Assembly (NCBI RefSeq): GCF_023921125.1
Contig: NZ_CP099466.1
Span: forward strand, 3,286,001-3,350,000
DNA from: Arthrobacter caoxuetaonis
GTDB lineage: Bacteria; Actinomycetota; Actinomycetes; Actinomycetales; Micrococcaceae
DNA: 64,000 bases
Direction of reading: 5' to 3'
The notes beneath the pieces were generated by a model, which was not told the DNA's origin, made no database searches, and was given only the letters and a program-made list of their open reading frames with translations. Below are positions 16,439-24,500 of this stretch, piece after piece. A program made the position numbers and the translations under genes. Numbering within the stretch: the stretch's first letter is position 1; every line of letters starts with the position of its first letter.

Positions 16439-18090
16439 GCGGAGACCACCCGGTCCTGGGTGTAGGAGGCGGGTTGCCCGGCCAGCCTGCGGCCGGCCAG
16501 GTAGGCCATGGTCATGAGCGGGCCAAGGGTGGCGCCGGCTCCGGGGTAGCCGGCGGAGTACGGGCTTTCGGTGGTGTTGCCGGCTGCGAACAGTCCCTCG
16601 ATCGGTTCGCCGTCGACGTCGAGCACCTGGCCGGTGCCGTTGGTGGCCAGTCCGCCGCAGGTACCGAAGGCGCCGTTGACCACTTCGAGCGCGTAGTACG
16701 GGCCGTACTGGAGCGGGCCCAGTGAGGGGTTAGGCCAGGCGTTCTCAGCATCACCCCAGTAGCGGTCGTATTCCGATGAGCCGCGGCCGAAGTCTGGGTC
16801 CGCCCCGGCCAGTGCGTGGGCGTTGAACCGTGAAACAGTGGCCTCAAGAGCGTCTCCCGGAACGCCGATCTTCACCGCGAGCTTCGCCAGGGTCGGGGCT
16901 TCAATGAGCCAGTCCGGGGTCCGCTGGCCCGCCCGGTGGTCCAGGATTCCGTAGCGCTCCAGGTAAGACTGGTCGAAGACCACGTGGGCGGGGGTGTTCA
17001 GCGTCTGGTTGTTCGCCGAGTCCCAGGACTGCAGCACCCGGGCGAGGTCGTTGTAGTTCTGCGCCTCGTTGGCGAACCGTACGCCGTGGCGGTTCACCAT
17101 AATGGAGCCCGGCCCCTGCCGTTCGAACCGCAGCAGCGAGCCGACCGGTTCGCCGTCCCGGACTCCGCCGGTAAAGGACATGGGCGCCCACCACGCTTCT
17201 CGGGTCCCGCGGGTCATGGCTCCGATGCGCTGGCCCATCTTCAGGGCGTCTCCGGTGTTCGATGGCGGGGAGCACATCGTGATTAGGCGGCTGGCCAGCA
17301 TCGAGTCGGCCAGCGGCCGGTCCCATTCGAACCCGCCGGCGGCCAGCATCACCCCGGATCCTGCACTGATCTCCGTGCCGTCCTCAAGGCTCACTCCGGT
17401 GATCCTGCCGTTGCGGGTCAGCAGCCGTTCGGCGCGGGCCTCGACGGCCAGATGGACGCCGTTCCTCAGGCAGGCTGCCACCAGCATGGAGACCAGGGCA
17501 TGCCCCTTGGCTGCAATGCCTGCATCCTGACGGGCATTGAGCTGGTCCCAGGGGAAGGCGGTGAAGGCACCCCATTCCTCGTACTCCTGCATGGTGTACG
17601 GGTGACGGCCGTCGGTGCGGATGTGCGAGGCAATGTCGCCGAGGGCTTCCCGGTAGTTGAACAGTTCGGGCTCCACGGTGCGGCCGCCGGGCACAGCGCC
17701 GGGCAGGTCCTGCCGGTAGTCCGGAAAGTTGTCTAGGAAGATGAACCGAACGTTCAGCTCCTCCTCGGCGAAGCGCAGCATGGTATCGCCGTGTTTGAGG
17801 GCCGCGTCCATCAGCTCGGCCCGTCCGAGGCCGCGGGCTATAGCCTCCACGTACCGGCGGCCGGCGGCCTTGGAGTCGCTGAAGCCGGCCCGGCGGGCGT
17901 AGTGGTTGTCCACCACCCACAGCATCCCGCCCGATACGGCGGAGGTCCCGCCCAGCAGGGCGGATTTCTCCAGCACCAGGACGGATTGACCGGCGACGGC
18001 GGCAGTGGCGGCGGCGGTCAGCGCTGCGGCTCCTGAGCCCACGACGACGACGTCGTACTTGCCTGCGTTCTCACCGTTGAGGATGCGCAT
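16435..18090 (-). CDS. FAD-dependent 3-ketosteroid-dehydrogenase-like flavoprotein (2)
   Basis: A 551-residue flavoprotein and the first gene of the operon. VVVGSGAAALTAAATA near residue 16 binds FAD, followed by EKSALLGGTSAVSGG. The C-terminus has AGYPGAGATLGPLM, which is closer to the canonical KstD signature than that of the second flavoprotein. The ATG at 18090 follows AAGGGACC; a longer frame upstream overlaps the promoter. The 200-bp upstream gap contains inverted repeats that probably bind the adjacent IclR regulator. The enzyme probably introduces a double bond next to a ring ketone; the substrate is unknown. Confidence 0.85.
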   Translation of the reverse strand: MRILNGENAGKYDVVVVGSGAAALTAAATAAVAGQSVLVLEKSALLGGTSAVSGGMLWVVDNHYARRAGFSDSKAAGRRYVEAIARGLGRAELMDAALKHGDTMLRFAEEELNVRFIFLDNFPDYRQDLPGAVPGGRTVEPELFNYREALGDIASHIRTDGRHPYTMQEYEEWGAFTAFPWDQLNARQDAGIAAKGHALVSMLVAACLRNGVHLAVEARAERLLTRNGRITGVSLEDGTEISAGSGVMLAAGGFEWDRPLADSMLASRLITMCSPPSNTGDALKMGQRIGAMTRGTREAWWAPMSFTGGVRDGEPVGSLLRFERQGPGSIMVNRHGVRFANEAQNYNDLARVLQSWDSANNQTLNTPAHVVFDQSYLERYGILDHRAGQRTPDWLIEAPTLAKLAVKIGVPGDALEATVSRFNAHALAGADPDFGRGSSEYDRYWGDAENAWPNPSLGPLQYGPYYALEVVNGAFGTCGGLATNGTGQVLDVDGEPIEGLFAAGNTTESPYSAGYPGAGATLGPLMTMAYLAGRRLAGQPASYTQDRVVSA

Positions 18091-18173
18091 GGGTGGTCCC
18101 TTCGATCGGACGGGTGCAATGGAACTGTTCGCTCCGATCGTGACAGGGGTCACATTGGATTCGGCCAGCGTGT

Positions 18174-18210
18174 TCCGTTCATTCGAACGTACGATCCATT
18201 GAACGGATCA
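18174..18210. promoter_or_regulatory. Candidate IclR operator upstream of the flavoprotein operon
   Basis: Two motifs lie side by side. CGTTCattcGAACG is a perfect inverted repeat at 18176-18189, and CCATTGAACGG lies at 18196-18206. Nearly the same core (CCATTCAACGG, reverse complement of 19182-19192) recurs on the other side of the iclR-type gene. Sharing of the motif by both flanking promoters points to that regulator. Confidence 0.55.
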
Positions 18211-18297
18211 AATGGGATCGCACGGCGGGGAGGATCATCGACCGGATGGTTTGGCGGGCGCGCCTGACCTTGCCGGAACCGCCGGGAGGGCCGGCTC

Positions 18298-19101
18298 CTA
18301 AACACGACCCTGGGACTGAACACTGCGCCGCTGCATCCCCGGTGCGGCAGGCACATAGCCAAGGCGGCGGGTAATAGCCCGGGAAGCCATCTTCAACTGC
18401 GGAACGATTGCCGGCAGGGCCTCCTGGCCAAGCGGGACGATCACCGTCAACCCGGCCACCACCTGGCCCCGCCGCGCGAAGATGGGGACTGAGATCCCAC
18501 TGGATTCCTCAACGATGATGCCGGCCATCGAACAGAAACCGGACTGCCGGACCGCAGCAAGGACACCCCGCAGCTGCTCAGGATCGGTGACGGTTGATTC
18601 GGTCAGCTTTTCCAGCCGCCGGTGCAGGAACCGGTCCTGCTCCTCCTCCGGTGCATGGGCCATAAAAACGAGGCCGGCGGAGCAGCCATGCACTGGCAGC
18701 CGGCCGGCAACTCGGGTGATATTCACGGTGGATGCGTCCGAAGCGAGGCGTTCGATGTAAAGCACATCCGTCCCCTCAAGAACCCCCAGCGAGACGTGCT
18801 GGCCGCTGTGGGCCAGCAGGTCCTCCATCACCGGCAGGGCGGCTTCGCGGAGGTTCGCTGCGCGGGATCCGCGGCTGGCCAGCTCCCAGAGCCGGTGCCC
18901 GTGGCGGACCCGCTTCTCGGCGTCCCGCTCCAGCAAACCCTCCACTTCAAGCTCGGCGACCAGCCTGTGGACCGTGGAGACCGGAAGGTTCGCCTCCCGG
19001 GCCAGCTTCCGAAGCGGGAGCGCCGGCTCCTCGTCACTGAAGGCGGCCAGCAGGCGCACTACGCGGTTAACCACAGATTCTCCCGAGGGCGAGTTGGCCA
19101 C
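18298..19101 (-). CDS. IclR family transcriptional regulator
   Basis: A 267-residue regulator. An N-terminal winged helix (about residues 8-70, LPLRKLAREANLPVSTVHRL) is followed by the IclR effector domain, with SLGVLEGTDVLYIERL and a GCSAGLVFMAHAP ligand-loop region. The start is a GTG at 19101 preceded by AAAGG. It lies between the flavoprotein operon, in the same orientation, and a divergent SDR. Similar palindromic motifs in both flanking promoters indicate that it controls both. IclR members usually sense a pathway intermediate. Confidence 0.88.
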   Translation of the reverse strand: MANSPSGESVVNRVVRLLAAFSDEEPALPLRKLAREANLPVSTVHRLVAELEVEGLLERDAEKRVRHGHRLWELASRGSRAANLREAALPVMEDLLAHSGQHVSLGVLEGTDVLYIERLASDASTVNITRVAGRLPVHGCSAGLVFMAHAPEEEQDRFLHRRLEKLTESTVTDPEQLRGVLAAVRQSGFCSMAGIIVEESSGISVPIFARRGQVVAGLTVIVPLGQEALPAIVPQLKMASRAITRRLGYVPAAPGMQRRSVQSQGRV

Positions 19102-19180
19102 CGTGCCACCTTTCGCAGATACCGCACCGGCAGAGCCGTGCGCTACTCTGCACGGGCTCCAAAAACGTGATCCCGATCAT

Positions 19181-19198
19181 ACCGTTGAATGGAACGGT
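19181..19198. promoter_or_regulatory. Candidate IclR operator between iclR-type gene and SDR
   Basis: A perfect palindrome ACCGTTGAATGGAACGGT (6-bp arms, 6-bp centre) lies in the 136-bp divergent gap, 40 bp before the SDR start. Its CCGTTGAATGG core matches in reverse the CCATTGAACGG at 18196-18206. Confidence 0.6.
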
Positions 19199-19237
19199 TC
19201 CCCTTTGATGCGCAGCCCGGCTTCTACTGTGGCGGTC

Positions 19238-20056
19238 ATGAGCGAGTACATCTCCAGCCCACTTCCACAGGTCCCTCCGGCAGAACCAGCCGCTTCCGCC
19301 GGCCGGGCGGCCGGCAAGGTCGCGCTTATCTCGGGCGCAGCCCAGGGCATGGGCGCTTCACACGCCAGGGTGCTCGCCGCGCAGGGTGCCAGCGTTATGA
19401 TCGCGGACCTGCAAGAGGCGGCAGGAAGGGAGCTGGCCCGGGAAATCAACGACTCCGCCGGCCGCAACGCCGCTGCTTTCTCCCGGTTGGACGTGACCAG
19501 ATTCAGCGACTGGCTCGCCGCCGTCGAATCCACCGTTGACCAGTTCGGGGCCCTGCACGTCCTGGTCAACAACGCCGGGATCTACACTCCCGGAAACGCG
19601 GAGGACGCCAGCATTGAAGACTGGAACCGCACGATCAACATCGACCTGACCGGGACGTTCCTCGGAATGAAGGCCGCCGTGCCGCAGATGCGCAGGAATG
19701 ACTCCTCATCCATCATCAACGTTTCCTCGATCGCCGGTTTGGTGGGCTTCAAGAACCGCGCCGCGTATGCCGCTGCCAAGTGGGGGGTCCAGGGCCTGAC
19801 GAAGACGTCCGCCCTCGATTTCGGCCCGGACGGTATTCGGGTGAACTCCATCCATCCCGGGTCCGTGGAGACTGCTCTGACCGCTGGCCTGCGGCGCGGC
19901 GTCAGCCAGATTCCTGCGGGCCGGGCTGCGCAGGTGGAGGAGATCAGCTCATTGGTCCTATACCTTGCCTCGGATGAATCCCGGTTCGTCTCCGGAGCCG
20001 CCATCGCCATCGACGGCGGTGAAACCGCGGGCAACAACCTGCGCCAGGATGCCTGA
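19238..20056 (+). CDS. Short-chain dehydrogenase/reductase (SDR), divergent from IclR regulator
   Basis: A 272-residue classical SDR of the 3-alpha(20-beta)-hydroxysteroid/glucose dehydrogenase style. Cofactor motif SGAAQGMG (Ser replacing the usual Thr), Asp in MIADLQ suggesting NAD, NNAG, VSSIAG and YAAAK are all present. The C-terminal AIAIDGGETAGN is typical. The ATG at 19238 lies 40 bp after a palindromic operator; an in-frame ATG at 19208 is possible. It very probably belongs to the same catabolic regulon as the divergent flavoprotein operon. Confidence 0.85.
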   Translation: MSEYISSPLPQVPPAEPAASAGRAAGKVALISGAAQGMGASHARVLAAQGASVMIADLQEAAGRELAREINDSAGRNAAAFSRLDVTRFSDWLAAVESTVDQFGALHVLVNNAGIYTPGNAEDASIEDWNRTINIDLTGTFLGMKAAVPQMRRNDSSSIINVSSIAGLVGFKNRAAYAAAKWGVQGLTKTSALDFGPDGIRVNSIHPGSVETALTAGLRRGVSQIPAGRAAQVEEISSLVLYLASDESRFVSGAAIAIDGGETAGNNLRQDA

Positions 20057-20089
20057 AGACGGCTCCCGCCATAGGGGTCCCCTCAATAT

Positions 20090-20824
20090 CTAGTTGCGGG
20101 CCAACGACGCCGGCACCTGGCTGGGCGCGCAGCCGAACCGCTGCCGGAAGGCCCGGCCGAAGGTGCCCGGATCCAGAAACCCGGAAGCCAGGCACGCAGC
20201 CTGCACGGCATGGCCCTGTGCCAGGAGTGTCCGGGCGTGCTCCAGCCGGACGCGGCGGATTTCGGCGGCGGGCGAGGTCCCGGCCTCAGCGAACAGCGCC
20301 TGTACCGACCGAACCGACAGGTGCGCAGCAGCGGCGAGCTCCGCCGTCGTAAATTCCGGATCCGTGAACCGGGATGCGATGGTGCGGCACAGGGATTCGC
20401 GCAGTTCGGCACGGACCTGCACGGCGGGGGTCCGAGGCGCCGGCCCGCGGCTGCGCAGCTCGCGCACGATCTGCTTTTGGGTCCGCGGCCGGGGGCTGAA
20501 GCTCAGGAGCGTGCCCAGGCCTGGCCCGATGCTCCGGGTGGTCCACTGCACCGGCCGCGCGTCGCCGGCTCGGGTCACGAACCACTCGGATGCCGGGGCG
20601 GTGCCGCCGGATCCGACAATCGGGCACTCGTGTTTGGGGTACGGGGTTCCGTCCGGGCGGCGGCAGTGCAGCAGGTCATGGCTGGGACCGCCAACGACGT
20701 CGTCCTCCGCCTTGTAGCCGAGGAACCGGATGGCTGCCTTGTTCGCCAGGGACACGAGGCCCTGTGAGTCGATGACCCACAGCGGAACCGGCGCCTCACG
20801 GACCACCTGTGTCAGCAGATCCAT
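20090..20824 (-). CDS. AraC-type regulator with N-terminal PAS sensor
   Basis: A 244-residue regulator. Residues about 1-110 form a PAS-like domain (PVPLWVIDSQGLVSLANKAAIRFLGY). About residues 150-244 form the AraC double helix-turn-helix (FTTAELAAAAHLSVRSVQAL ... ASGFLDPGTFGRAFRQRFG). The ATG at 20824 follows AGGAA. It is divergent from cyanase and the FNT channel across 218 bp and is their likely regulator, replacing the LysR-type CynR of enteric bacteria. The signal perceived by the PAS domain is unknown. It converges with the SDR at 19238-20056. Confidence 0.8.
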   Translation of the reverse strand: MDLLTQVVREAPVPLWVIDSQGLVSLANKAAIRFLGYKAEDDVVGGPSHDLLHCRRPDGTPYPKHECPIVGSGGTAPASEWFVTRAGDARPVQWTTRSIGPGLGTLLSFSPRPRTQKQIVRELRSRGPAPRTPAVQVRAELRESLCRTIASRFTDPEFTTAELAAAAHLSVRSVQALFAEAGTSPAAEIRRVRLEHARTLLAQGHAVQAACLASGFLDPGTFGRAFRQRFGCAPSQVPASLARN

Positions 20825-21042
20825 TTCCTGCCCTTTCCTTGGATTCTCACACGGCCCCCACTTCAACACCCTACGAACCCTGGAAGGCTGGTCCGTTGCC
20901 TGGTTGTTTCGAGCAGGTAAAACGGTGGGCTCGCTGCGTTTTTTGCTGACTGGTCTTCGCAAAAAGCCTGGGTGGCGTGTTCATCCGGCTTCTACGTTGA
21001 TTTCGCGGCAAGTGCCGGAAAGCAACTCAGGAGGAGATCGAA

Positions 21043-21495
21043 ATGACTAATTGGAACGCGACACGAGACCAGGCCACGCTCAACGTGCGCAGCGCCGTCG
21101 CCCGTTCGGATTCTTCCTGGGCTGAGATTGCCGAGCAGCTGGACCGGCCACTGCTGTGGACCATCGCCGCGCTGCTCGGTTCGCATCCGGTGCCGGCCGA
21201 ACTGGCCGAGAAGGCGGGCGAACTGCTGGACCTGGACGAGGACACCGTGCTGGCACTGCAGGAGCAGCCGTACCGGATTGCCGGGGACTCGCTGAAGGAT
21301 GACCCCACGATTTACCGCTTCTACGAGCTTCTCGCCGTGTATGGGCCGGCGCTGAAGGAAGCCATCCACGAGGAATTCGGCGACGGCATCATGAGTGCCA
21401 TCAACTGCAACGTCGAACTGACCCGGCGCGAAGATCCCGACGGCGACCGCGTCCGCGTGATCATCGACGGCAAGTTCCTGAAGTACCAGTGGTAG
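21043..21495 (+). CDS. cynS: Cyanate hydratase (cyanase)
   Basis: A 150-residue enzyme that converts cyanate and bicarbonate to ammonia and CO2 via carbamate. The N-terminal helical domain is followed by the catalytic C-terminal domain. The catalytic triad is present: Arg92 and Glu95 in PTIYRFYELL and Ser118 in GDGIMSAIN, equivalent to Arg96/Glu99/Ser122 of the Escherichia coli enzyme. A strong GGAGGAG precedes the ATG. Ten bp downstream begins an FNT-family channel, giving a two-gene cyanate detoxification or nitrogen-supply operon next to a PAS-AraC regulator. Confidence 0.95.
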   Translation: MTNWNATRDQATLNVRSAVARSDSSWAEIAEQLDRPLLWTIAALLGSHPVPAELAEKAGELLDLDEDTVLALQEQPYRIAGDSLKDDPTIYRFYELLAVYGPALKEAIHEEFGDGIMSAINCNVELTRREDPDGDRVRVIIDGKFLKYQW

Positions 21496-21505
21496 GGGGC
21501 CGGCG

Positions 21506-22333
21506 ATGAGTTATGTGATTCCAAAGGACTTCGCGGTCCGGATGATCGACGCCGGGCACTCCAAGGTGATGCTGTCCACTAGGGACACCCTGATCCGCAG
21601 TTACATGGCCGGTGCCATCCTGGCGCTGGCGGCGGCGTTTGCCGTCACGGTCAGCACGCAGACCGGGTCGCCGCTGCTCGGCGCGCTCCTGTTCCCCGTG
21701 GGTTTCTGCATGCTGTACCTGATGGGCTTCGACCTGCTGACCGGTGTGTTCACCCTGGTGCCGCTGGCCTGGCTGGACAAGCGGCCCGGCGTCACCCTGA
21801 ACTCGATGCTGCGGAACTGGGGGCTGGTGTTCGTCGGCAACTTTGCCGGTGCGCTGACCACTGCAGTGCTGATGGCCATCGTCTGGACCTACGGCTTCTC
21901 GTCCGAGGTGAGCGAGGTGGGCCAGGCGATCGGGCACCTCGGTGAAGGACGGACCGTGGGCTACGCGGAGCACGGCGCAGCGGGCATGCTCACCTTGTTT
22001 GTGCGCGGGGTGCTGTGCAACTGGATGGTCTCCACCGGCGTCGTCGGCGCCATGATGTCCGACAGCCTGCCCGGCAAGGTGATCGCCATGTGGATGCCGA
22101 TCATGCTCTTCTTCTACATGGGCTTTGAGCACTCCGTGGTGAACATGTTCCTGTTCCCCATCGGCCTGATGCTCGGCGGCGAGTTCACGCTGATGGACTA
22201 CCTGATCTGGAACGAAATCCCCACGGTGCTTGGCAACCTGGTGGGCGGCCTGACGTTCGTCGGCCTGATGATCTACGGAACACATGCCCGGACGGCGCCG
22301 GGCCGGCAGTTCGCGGCGAAGGTGAAGGTTTAG
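21506..22333 (+). CDS. Formate/nitrite transporter (FNT) family channel
   Basis: A 275-residue membrane protein with six hydrophobic helices. The family motifs are visible: GFDLLTGVFTLVPLAW (conserved N-terminal loop), WGLVFVGNFAGAL, LCNWMVSTGV and GFEHSVVNMFLFP. FNT channels conduct small monovalent anions such as formate, nitrite and hydrosulfide. Linked to cyanase by 10 bp, this one probably admits cyanate or exchanges bicarbonate/formate; that substrate assignment is inference from context. The gene is followed by a strong hairpin. Confidence 0.88.
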   Translation: MSYVIPKDFAVRMIDAGHSKVMLSTRDTLIRSYMAGAILALAAAFAVTVSTQTGSPLLGALLFPVGFCMLYLMGFDLLTGVFTLVPLAWLDKRPGVTLNSMLRNWGLVFVGNFAGALTTAVLMAIVWTYGFSSEVSEVGQAIGHLGEGRTVGYAEHGAAGMLTLFVRGVLCNWMVSTGVVGAMMSDSLPGKVIAMWMPIMLFFYMGFEHSVVNMFLFPIGLMLGGEFTLMDYLIWNEIPTVLGNLVGGLTFVGLMIYGTHARTAPGRQFAAKVKV

Positions 22334-22355
22334 GTTCGCAGATACGACGACGGCG

Positions 22356-22397
22356 GCGGGCCGGCGTCCGGGAGATAGATCCCGGGTGCCGGCCCGC
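22356..22397 (+). terminator. Terminator-like hairpin after the cyanase operon
   Basis: Arms GCGGGCCGGC (22356-22365) and GCCGGCCCGC (22388-22397) pair perfectly, as do CCGGG and CCCGG inside a gt/gt internal loop, closing an 8-nt loop. A U-tract is absent, as is common in high-GC actinobacteria. Confidence 0.65.
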
Positions 22398-22573
22398 GTT
22401 ATCGGCAGCATCAGGTCCTAGGCAGATTGCGGCCAGCCGTAAACGCCCGGAGAGAGTCCGCGGCAAGGTGGGCAGCAGCTTCGCCGCACCTATAAATGCC
22501 GCCGACGCCGGTGCTAGCGTGGGGCACGGATTGATTCGCTGTGGGGCCGCAGGCCTTGCGGAAGGAGATCGTC

Positions 22574-23707
22574 ATGACCCGGAAACTCCACGAATTTGCT
22601 GACCTTTACCGGCGCAGGGGCCCCTGGTGTGTCGCCTACATAGACGCTTCCGCGGGGAGTGTGGACAGTCTGGAAGCCGCCGAGGTCCGTCCGGGCGATG
22701 TCAGGAGGGCACTGGCCAAACAGGGCGCACCGCCGGAGGACCAGGAAGCCGCGGAAACCGCGGTACTTCCCGCCGACGGATTTCCTTCCCCTGTGTCGCG
22801 CTACCTCCTCGTCCAGCAGGGCACGGTGGCCCTGAACGAAGTCCTGCCCGGACCGCTGGTGCTGCCGGAGCGGGTCTCTGTGGACCCGGTTCCCGATCTA
22901 CTGCCGCTGCTCAAGCACCGACCCGAGGAACTGCCCTACATTGTTGCGGAAGTCTCCCGGGAGGACGCCGAGATCCGCCTGCACTTTGTCGGCCGCGAAG
23001 AGTCCTCCGTCGAAGATGTGGAGGGAGAAAAAGAGGACATCACCAAGCTCCCCGCCGGCGGCTGGTCACAGGACAAGTTCCAGCGGCAGACCGAGCAGAT
23101 CTGGCGGCGCAACGCGGATCAGGTCGCCGAGGAGATCGACCGGATTGCTGACAGCAGCGGAGCCAGGCTGATCGTGCTTGCCGGTGATGTCCGGGCGCGG
23201 GGATTCGTACGGGACCAGCTCTCCGAATCCCACAAGCCACTGGTCAGCATGGTCGATTCCCACATTCCTGTGTCCGGAGCCGGCCGCAGGAGTTTCGAGG
23301 ACAAAGTCCAGGAACGCATTGCCCTGCTGTGGGCTGCAGAGCAGGAACAGATCATGGATCGTCTGGCCCAGCAGCAGGGGCAGGCCAACCCGGAGTCCGT
23401 CACCGGCTTCGGCGGGGTGCTGAATGCCCTGCAGCAGGCCCAGGTGGAGCTCATGATCCTCAATGACACCGCGCTGGCCGACCACCATTTGCTGGCCCTC
23501 GGAGCCGAACCCTGGGTGGCCAGCGCCCCGGAGCAGTCCCTCGGTGCTGAGGTCCTGGGCCAGGTCCCTGCACCGGCAGCGTTGGTCCGTGCGGCTGCCC
23601 TGACCGATGCCAGTCTTCTGCTGGTGCCCGACGGCGTCCTCCCCCACGGCGTCGACGCTGCTGCCCTGCTGCGCTGGCCCACCGGCCCTGAGGCGCCGAG
23701 GAGCTGA
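22574..23707 (+). CDS. Rv2629/Balon-like (baeRF family) ribosome-associated factor
   Basis: A 377-residue protein with the layout of mycobacterial Rv2629. The N-terminus reads FADLYRRRGPWCVAYIDAS followed by an acidic EAAEVRPGDVRRAL segment. The middle has the PLLKHRPEELPYIVAEVS strand region and a basic QRQTEQIWRRNADQVAEEI helix. The C-terminus is an L7Ae-like domain with VELMILNDTA. These bacterial homologues of archaeo-eukaryotic release factor aeRF1 include Balon, a hibernation factor that occupies the ribosomal A site. The expected role is protection of idle ribosomes in stress, inferred from the family. The ATG at 22574 has AAGGAG. It is monocistronic. Confidence 0.8.
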   Translation: MTRKLHEFADLYRRRGPWCVAYIDASAGSVDSLEAAEVRPGDVRRALAKQGAPPEDQEAAETAVLPADGFPSPVSRYLLVQQGTVALNEVLPGPLVLPERVSVDPVPDLLPLLKHRPEELPYIVAEVSREDAEIRLHFVGREESSVEDVEGEKEDITKLPAGGWSQDKFQRQTEQIWRRNADQVAEEIDRIADSSGARLIVLAGDVRARGFVRDQLSESHKPLVSMVDSHIPVSGAGRRSFEDKVQERIALLWAAEQEQIMDRLAQQQGQANPESVTGFGGVLNALQQAQVELMILNDTALADHHLLALGAEPWVASAPEQSLGAEVLGQVPAPAALVRAAALTDASLLLVPDGVLPHGVDAAALLRWPTGPEAPRS

Positions 23708-23716
23708 CGGATCGCC

Positions 23717-24430
23717 TCAGCTGGCCGTAGCGGCAATGACTTCCGCCAGGTCACGCGGCCGGCTCCACATGGGCCAGTGCCCGGTGGGGAGGTCGAGGAT
23801 CTCCACGTCCGTGAGTTCCGCGGTTTCGGCGAACATGGGGTGCCCCGAGCGGGCCAGTTCCATCATCTGTGCGCCCGGAATCGAGCAGCACACCAGCGTG
23901 GTGGGGACCTGGCGGCGGGCATCGTTTTCCAGTTCGAGGGGCTGGCGCAGCACGGGTCCGGGTTCCGGCACGGCCCGGTTCCGGAACCGGCCGAGGACCT
24001 CGTCGCTCAGGCCGTCGAGGCTCGCCTGCTGTCCCAAATCGCCGAAGGCCGGAAGCGGCAGCTCAGCCGCATCTTCCGGGAAGCCGGGCAGGAAGACGCT
24101 TCCCGGCCCCACAGGCCCGGAGTCGGCCCACACCATCCGGTGGATCAGCTGAGGATGCCGGTCCAGCACGAGGCTGACCGGGAAGTTGGCGCCGCTGTGC
24201 GCCACGAGGGTCACCGGCTCGCCCAGTCGGGTGACGACGTCGGTAATCGCCGCTGCCTGCTCGTCGAGAGTCCGGGCCGTGCGGGCGGAATCTTCCGGGT
24301 CGAGTCCGGGCAGGGTCAGCGCTGTCGCCCGAGCGTTCCCGGCGGCGAGGTGTTCGAGGACTTCGTCCCAGGCCCAGGCACCCAGCCAGTGGCCGGCGAT
24401 CAGGACGATGGGGCTCTTCGTAGTGTTCAT
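23717..24430 (-). CDS. Alpha/beta hydrolase (esterase, EstA/MhpC-like)
   Basis: A 237-residue alpha/beta hydrolase. It has the opening IVLIAGHWLGAWAWDEVL (oxyanion region with Gly-His-Trp), nucleophile elbow AHSGA and catalytic histidine in PTGHWPMWSRP. This matches small hydrolases related to plant methylesterases and salicylate/hydroxynitrile-lyase-like proteins. Start at the ATG at 24430 behind GGAAGG. It is divergent, across 70 bp, from a WYL regulator that probably controls it. The substrate is unknown. Confidence 0.85.
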   Translation of the reverse strand: MNTTKSPIVLIAGHWLGAWAWDEVLEHLAAGNARATALTLPGLDPEDSARTARTLDEQAAAITDVVTRLGEPVTLVAHSGANFPVSLVLDRHPQLIHRMVWADSGPVGPGSVFLPGFPEDAAELPLPAFGDLGQQASLDGLSDEVLGRFRNRAVPEPGPVLRQPLELENDARRQVPTTLVCCSIPGAQMMELARSGHPMFAETAELTDVEILDLPTGHWPMWSRPRDLAEVIAATAS

Positions 24431-24500
24431 GTTCCTACCTTCCACCGTCCTTCGGTCAGGTGCATGTCACTATTTATGTCATGAATTTTGGAGTGTCCGC

